A stretch of DNA of 64,000 nt, taken from the NCBI RefSeq assembly GCF_029784135.1, contig NC_073746.1, forward strand, positions 14,088,416 through 14,152,415, in the 5' to 3' direction. The position numbers and the translations under genes were made by a program. The notes beneath the pieces were generated by a model, which worked only from the letters and a program-made list of their open reading frames with translations, did not search any database and had not been told where the DNA came from. Positions 60,101 to 64,000 of this stretch are shown here, piece by piece; within the stretch, counting starts at the first letter, position 1, and the number at the start of each line of letters is the position of its first letter. The DNA is from Toxorhynchites rutilus septentrionalis (lineage: Eukaryota > Arthropoda > Insecta > Diptera > Culicidae).

Positions 60101-61580
60101 CTGTACTTACTCTTTCTTAACTTATATTAACATTATTTCAATATAACCCCAAAAAATCATAATTGTAACCTTTTCTGTTATTAAGTTCTTAACAGAAGAA
60201 AAGCTGTTCAATATTTCTTGCAGCATACGTGATAATCTATTAATATGTGTTCTTCGCCTTAACTCAGTTTTTAAAGTGATTTAATTCATCCTCTTTAAAA
60301 CAAAATTATTGATTGTCGGTCTGGGAGACCATTAGCGCGAGTATATTAGGGTTAAAAACAGGTTAAAAACGTTTTGTTGGGAGAAGTAATGGATACAATC
60401 TGGAACGTAACGTTATTTGATGGTGTGAAAAGTTCTTTCGGATTTACATTAGAACTTCATTTCTTTCCTGAAGAAACATTCCGCAAAAACTGAAATATGT
60501 ATATTCGGAAGATTACTGTATCGTATTTATTTTCCATCGATTGGTGAAACGCTATACTCCATGCGAAAACTGGTAAATATTGACCATCCGGATAACATAA
60601 AAATTCTTGCTATCAATTTCATATCATATCTGTGTGTATATTCTCATGCACCAGACTTTTTTATTCGATGTTTTCTTCTTTACGTTACCGGTGGTCCTGT
60701 TTATTTTGGTCGTTAAAAGTTACTTGCTGACGGTTTTCCAATGTCCTTTATGCTGCTATTCTTCGGAAGCAAACTACTGCACCACAAGCATTTACAAATC
60801 ATAACATCTTTTATCGCATATACAATTAACCCACATTAATCTAAAATATGTATTACACCTGATAAATTTAAAGAATAAGTAGGGGACATTCAAAAACAAC
60901 TGATCGAATAAAAATCGCCGCCCTGCTTATAAATATTTGTACGGTATGCATCACAATATACAGACATTTGCTGCATTGGCCCTTAAAACGCTTGCTGTCG
61001 GTATGATAATTGTTCAAATGAGTACAATCACGGGAAAATTATCGCTTGGCGATCCTTCTCTATCTCATCCGCACACAAATCCGATCGACGGAGAGTGAAT
61101 CATTGGTCGACAGAGCTGCTGTTCTTTCTACTTACGAGACAGAATGAACTTGTCTACCACATGTTTGGATTCGCTCACTCACTGAGTGGTATCGTATGAT
61201 GCGAGACGAACACATTGATTGAAGAAGTTGTTTTCACATGCTGAAAAAAGTTGGATGCTTTCGTCGATTCTCTCGTCAATCACCAACATTGGTTGTGTTA
61301 TATACCATTAGACAGGGAATTTATCCAGCTTTTTTTTGCTTAAGACATGAACAGTGAATAAAGTAAAAAAAAGTTAACAATTTGACGATTAAAATGGGTA
61401 TGTTATTTTGATTCTACTAACCACTCGTTTTCCCCCACAACGCAACGAGCAATCTTTTTGCCTACAATTCGGCGTTAGCTTACAATGTGATTAGATACGT
61501 ATTATGAATTATCCTCAATTTGCCTATAATAGACATTTATCAGTTGGCAGAAGCAATGGAGGGATGATCTAGGAAAGATC
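60101..61580. other. No recognisable feature
   Basis: AT-rich. Only short chance frames. Confidence 0.3.
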
Positions 61581-61960
61581 TTGAAGATGATAATGGATGG
61601 TTTCACTCTATTCTCTATAGATTTGATGAGAGCTTGGCCCAAAAGGTTAAACGTTGACATAGGTTTTATTAGATTGAAGTTTAGGTTGTTGTGCAATCAA
61701 TTCGTGCTCAATTCACGTTTTATCGTGTACGTCTTGCTACTTACAATTTATGTGATTGTGGTCCAGGATAGCATTATATCGAGCATTATATGTTCGAAAG
61801 GATATTTTTCAGGGCTTCATTTGATGTATCAAAAGAGAAAAAATACATATTTTGAACAACGAAAAAACTCAAATCAAATGCAATTACTACACACAATCAT
61901 AGTCCTATGTCAAAATCCCGTCCGTGCCTCTAGGCCCAGGCCCATCAGCTTCTGCAGATT
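61581..61960 (+). mobile_element. Degraded LINE ORF2 C-terminus and tail
   Basis: The RAWPKRLNVDIGFIRLKFRL segment aligns with the LINE stretch between RNase H and the finger (WFKxL-V-RDFIR--SRLMSN). A frame-shifted finger relic follows at about 61745-61785, then the tail shared with 21161-21380 in opposite orientation. Confidence 0.6.
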
Positions 61961-62105
61961 AGTTTTTCAGTGAACATTGATTCAAATCTCACCAAAAACT
62001 ACCTGACAAATTTCATAAACATTGGATCCCTTTCAAATTAGTGGTTGTAAATTTAGGAGAAGCAGTTTTGGATATTTGTTCATTATGACCACTTGACAAG
62101 TTATA

Positions 62106-62674
62106 CACTGCGTTTCACAACTATAGAACCACTCATTTTTCCTGAGTTTCCAGAGATATGTAAGAAGTCGGTTGAATTGAAGTATAGAGTGTAGGATATA
62201 ACAACTATCTTCATTTAAAAGACTGGCCACTTAAACTTTATTGTTGTGTTCAGGCGCGAAATATACTAATAACTATAGACCCAGATGAGAAAACTCGCAT
62301 TCTCACTTCAAAATAAATTCTCTCTCTCTCATTCTCTCTTCAAAATTAACGTCGATCCCGCATGAATTACAACACATTTTTCATTCATACGTCATCTTTA
62401 GTTCTCAATCAGTTTGAATAACCCCCATTCGGGGTGGTTTCGATCAAGCCGCGCCATGTTGTAGTGTGTATCTCGTTCTTCGCAGAGGATACTGCTCGTT
62501 TAAGCTCTTCAAATCTGTTTGTAAGCTGCATCTACTATTCGTACGACCACCCTTCATAAGTTCTTTGTAGGGGTTTGATCTGGTAAACAAGCTGACTAGT
62601 CCGGAATCTGAAGCCCGTACATATCTCTGGAAACTCATAAGAAATGAGTGGTTCTATAGTTGTGAAATGCAGTG
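62106..62674. mobile_element. MITE-like element with 59-bp inverted ends
   Basis: The ends (62104-62162 and 62618-62676) are inverted copies with few mismatches (TTTCACAACTATAGAACCAC at the left). CACTG...CAGTG are the terminal bases, flanked on both sides by TA, as in Tc1/mariner-type MITEs. The inner 455 bp show no transposase. Confidence 0.7.
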
Positions 62675-62676
62675 TA

Positions 62677-63360
62677 TTTACATCATCGCATTCATTAGGC
62701 TTACTGTGGAAATTGTTTCGATATTGGATGGTGCCATCAGGTCCAACTGAAGCGGTCTTTTCTGAAATTGAGGCTACTACCAACATTTCGACTAAATGCC
62801 AGATGTGTGGCACGGTTGGATGTTATGGGATTGTTGTCAGGGAAGTTCTGTATAAATATCAGTTGTTAGATTTTTAATTTTTTTAACTCAATAATTACCT
62901 TGACTGTACATGACGAATGCCCTGGGAAATACAATTTTTCTGAGCATTGTGTCCCAAGGCACAACCTTATTGTTAACGTAGGACTATGAAATCCCAACCA
63001 AATTGGATGTGTGGTGGGGTGACATTGTCAACAGCAAACGCCTTCCTTCATTTTTCCACCGAAGAGCGTAGCTATTACCGCAGAAAAGTCCAAATAAATC
63101 ATTCACGACTTATCTGACGTCCTGCTAGGGACCAGATGGCAGAGGCAGCGGCAGTCAAATGATCGTTCTCAAGGCTGAGCGTTTAGTTTAGCTTTTCAAT
63201 TTGGCTAAAGGAAAATTAACGGAGAAAGTCTGAAAGTCTGACAAACCTCTATAATTGGAAACATCATCATCATTACACAGAATTGAATGAATCCGAAAAC
63301 GCTCCCAAATTCACAGAAGCTCTCTTCCAGCATATTCATAGTGCTTTCACGGCCACTCGA
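62677..63360. other. No recognisable feature
   Basis: Mixed-composition spacer; nothing recognised. Confidence 0.3.
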
Positions 63361-63372
63361 CGACATACATCT

Positions 63373-63637
63373 TCTTCAATGGCACTAACGTTCCTAGAGG
63401 AACTTCGCCGTCTCAACGTAGTATTACTTGCGTCATTTTTATTAGTACTTAGTTGAGATTTCTATGCCAAATAACACGCCTTGAATGCATTCTGAGTGGC
63501 AAGCCCTAGAATACGCGTGATCACAGTGCAAGTCGGAGGAAATTTCTTTGACGAAAAATTCCCCCGACCAGAACGGGAATCGAACCCGAACACCCAGCAT
63601 GTTAGTTATGACGCTAACCACTCGGCCAAGGGAGCAC
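63373..63637 (-). mobile_element. SINE family B, recent copy with clean TSD
   Basis: Exact 12-bp TSD CGACATACATCT at 63361-63372 and 63638-63649. Head GCTCCCTTGGCCGAGTGG, B box GGGTTCGATTCCCG, and body almost identical to 53879-54150, including the GTTCCTCTAGGAAC hairpin. Confidence 0.92.
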
Positions 63638-63649
63638 CGACATACATCT

Positions 63650-64000
63650 CCTGCCGATAAATCTTGAGTTCATAGCTTTCTCATACACAAATCTGCGGAA
63701 ACACTCTCCACCAGACATGAACTTCGAAGTGGTGCATTCACCGAACAAAATTGCACCACTGTGTGCAATATCTCTAAAATAAAAGAAGGCACATAAAGGA
63801 AATTGAATAGCGTAAATTCAAATTAAGGCACCAAAGAAAAGTCGCAGATAGAACAGAAGTGTCGTAGATAGAAGATAGAAGACATTAAAATATAAATAAG
63901 AAAATTGAGTTTGAGACAGGGGATTTCAAATAAGTCGCGATGGGCACGGGAGCCTACCTTCGACAAGTAAACGGTGTTTATCTATTAACTTCTCGGTTAC
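63650..64000. other. No recognisable feature
   Basis: Window end. Nothing supportable. Confidence 0.25.

Overview
This window looks like a repeat-rich, gene-poor stretch of a large dipteran genome, most likely a culicine mosquito. The basis is the mix of I-superfamily non-LTR retrotransposons, tRNA-derived SINEs, Helitron-like elements, mariner, pogo/Tigger and hAT remnants. The species call is inference. I found no host protein-coding gene that I can defend; the only host-gene sequence recognised is a broken histone H1 copy.

Layout. 1-4845: minus-strand I-superfamily retrotransposon (family 1) with damaged ORF1 and ORF2, running off the left edge. 5581-7577: GC-richer, apparently single-copy DNA. 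8346-16800: a full-length, probably young I-superfamily retrotransposon (family 2, minus strand) with intact ORF1 (14591-16189) and ORF2 (10915-14598), framed by a 14-bp target-site duplication. It is split by an apparently perfect partial duplication: 550 bp of left flanking DNA plus 1612 bp of the element's 3' half occur twice. 17420-17900: histone H1 pseudogene with a relic of the histone 3' stem-loop. 18146-19250: Helitron-like element carrying seven copies of a 143-bp tandem repeat; relatives lie at 33495-34372, 38268-38822 and 45241-46640. 20-36 kb: degraded LINE pieces, three tRNA-headed SINE families, and a 2.8-kb hAT element with a SINE nested in it. 36-48.7 kb: hairpins, mariner-type transposase remnants and a pogo-like transposase remnant. 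48955-52902: a recent 5'-truncated family-2 LINE copy next to an older LINE copy that carries a SINE. 53-64 kb: nearly identical SINE insertions at 53879 and 63373, GC-richer unique DNA (55-57.4 kb), a Tigger remnant and a TIR-type MITE.

How the parts work together. The LINEs encode an RNA-binding Gag-like ORF1 and an endonuclease/reverse-transcriptase/RNase H ORF2. One SINE family ends in a 3' tail resembling that of the LINEs, so it probably borrowed their retrotransposition machinery. The main points for follow-up are the duplicated segment inside the full-length LINE (real rearrangement or false assembly duplication), the shared LINE/SINE tail, the conserved 8-nt ORF1/ORF2 overlap, the LADD reverse-transcriptase motif, the 143-bp Helitron arrays joined to different 3' ends, and the histone H1 relic.
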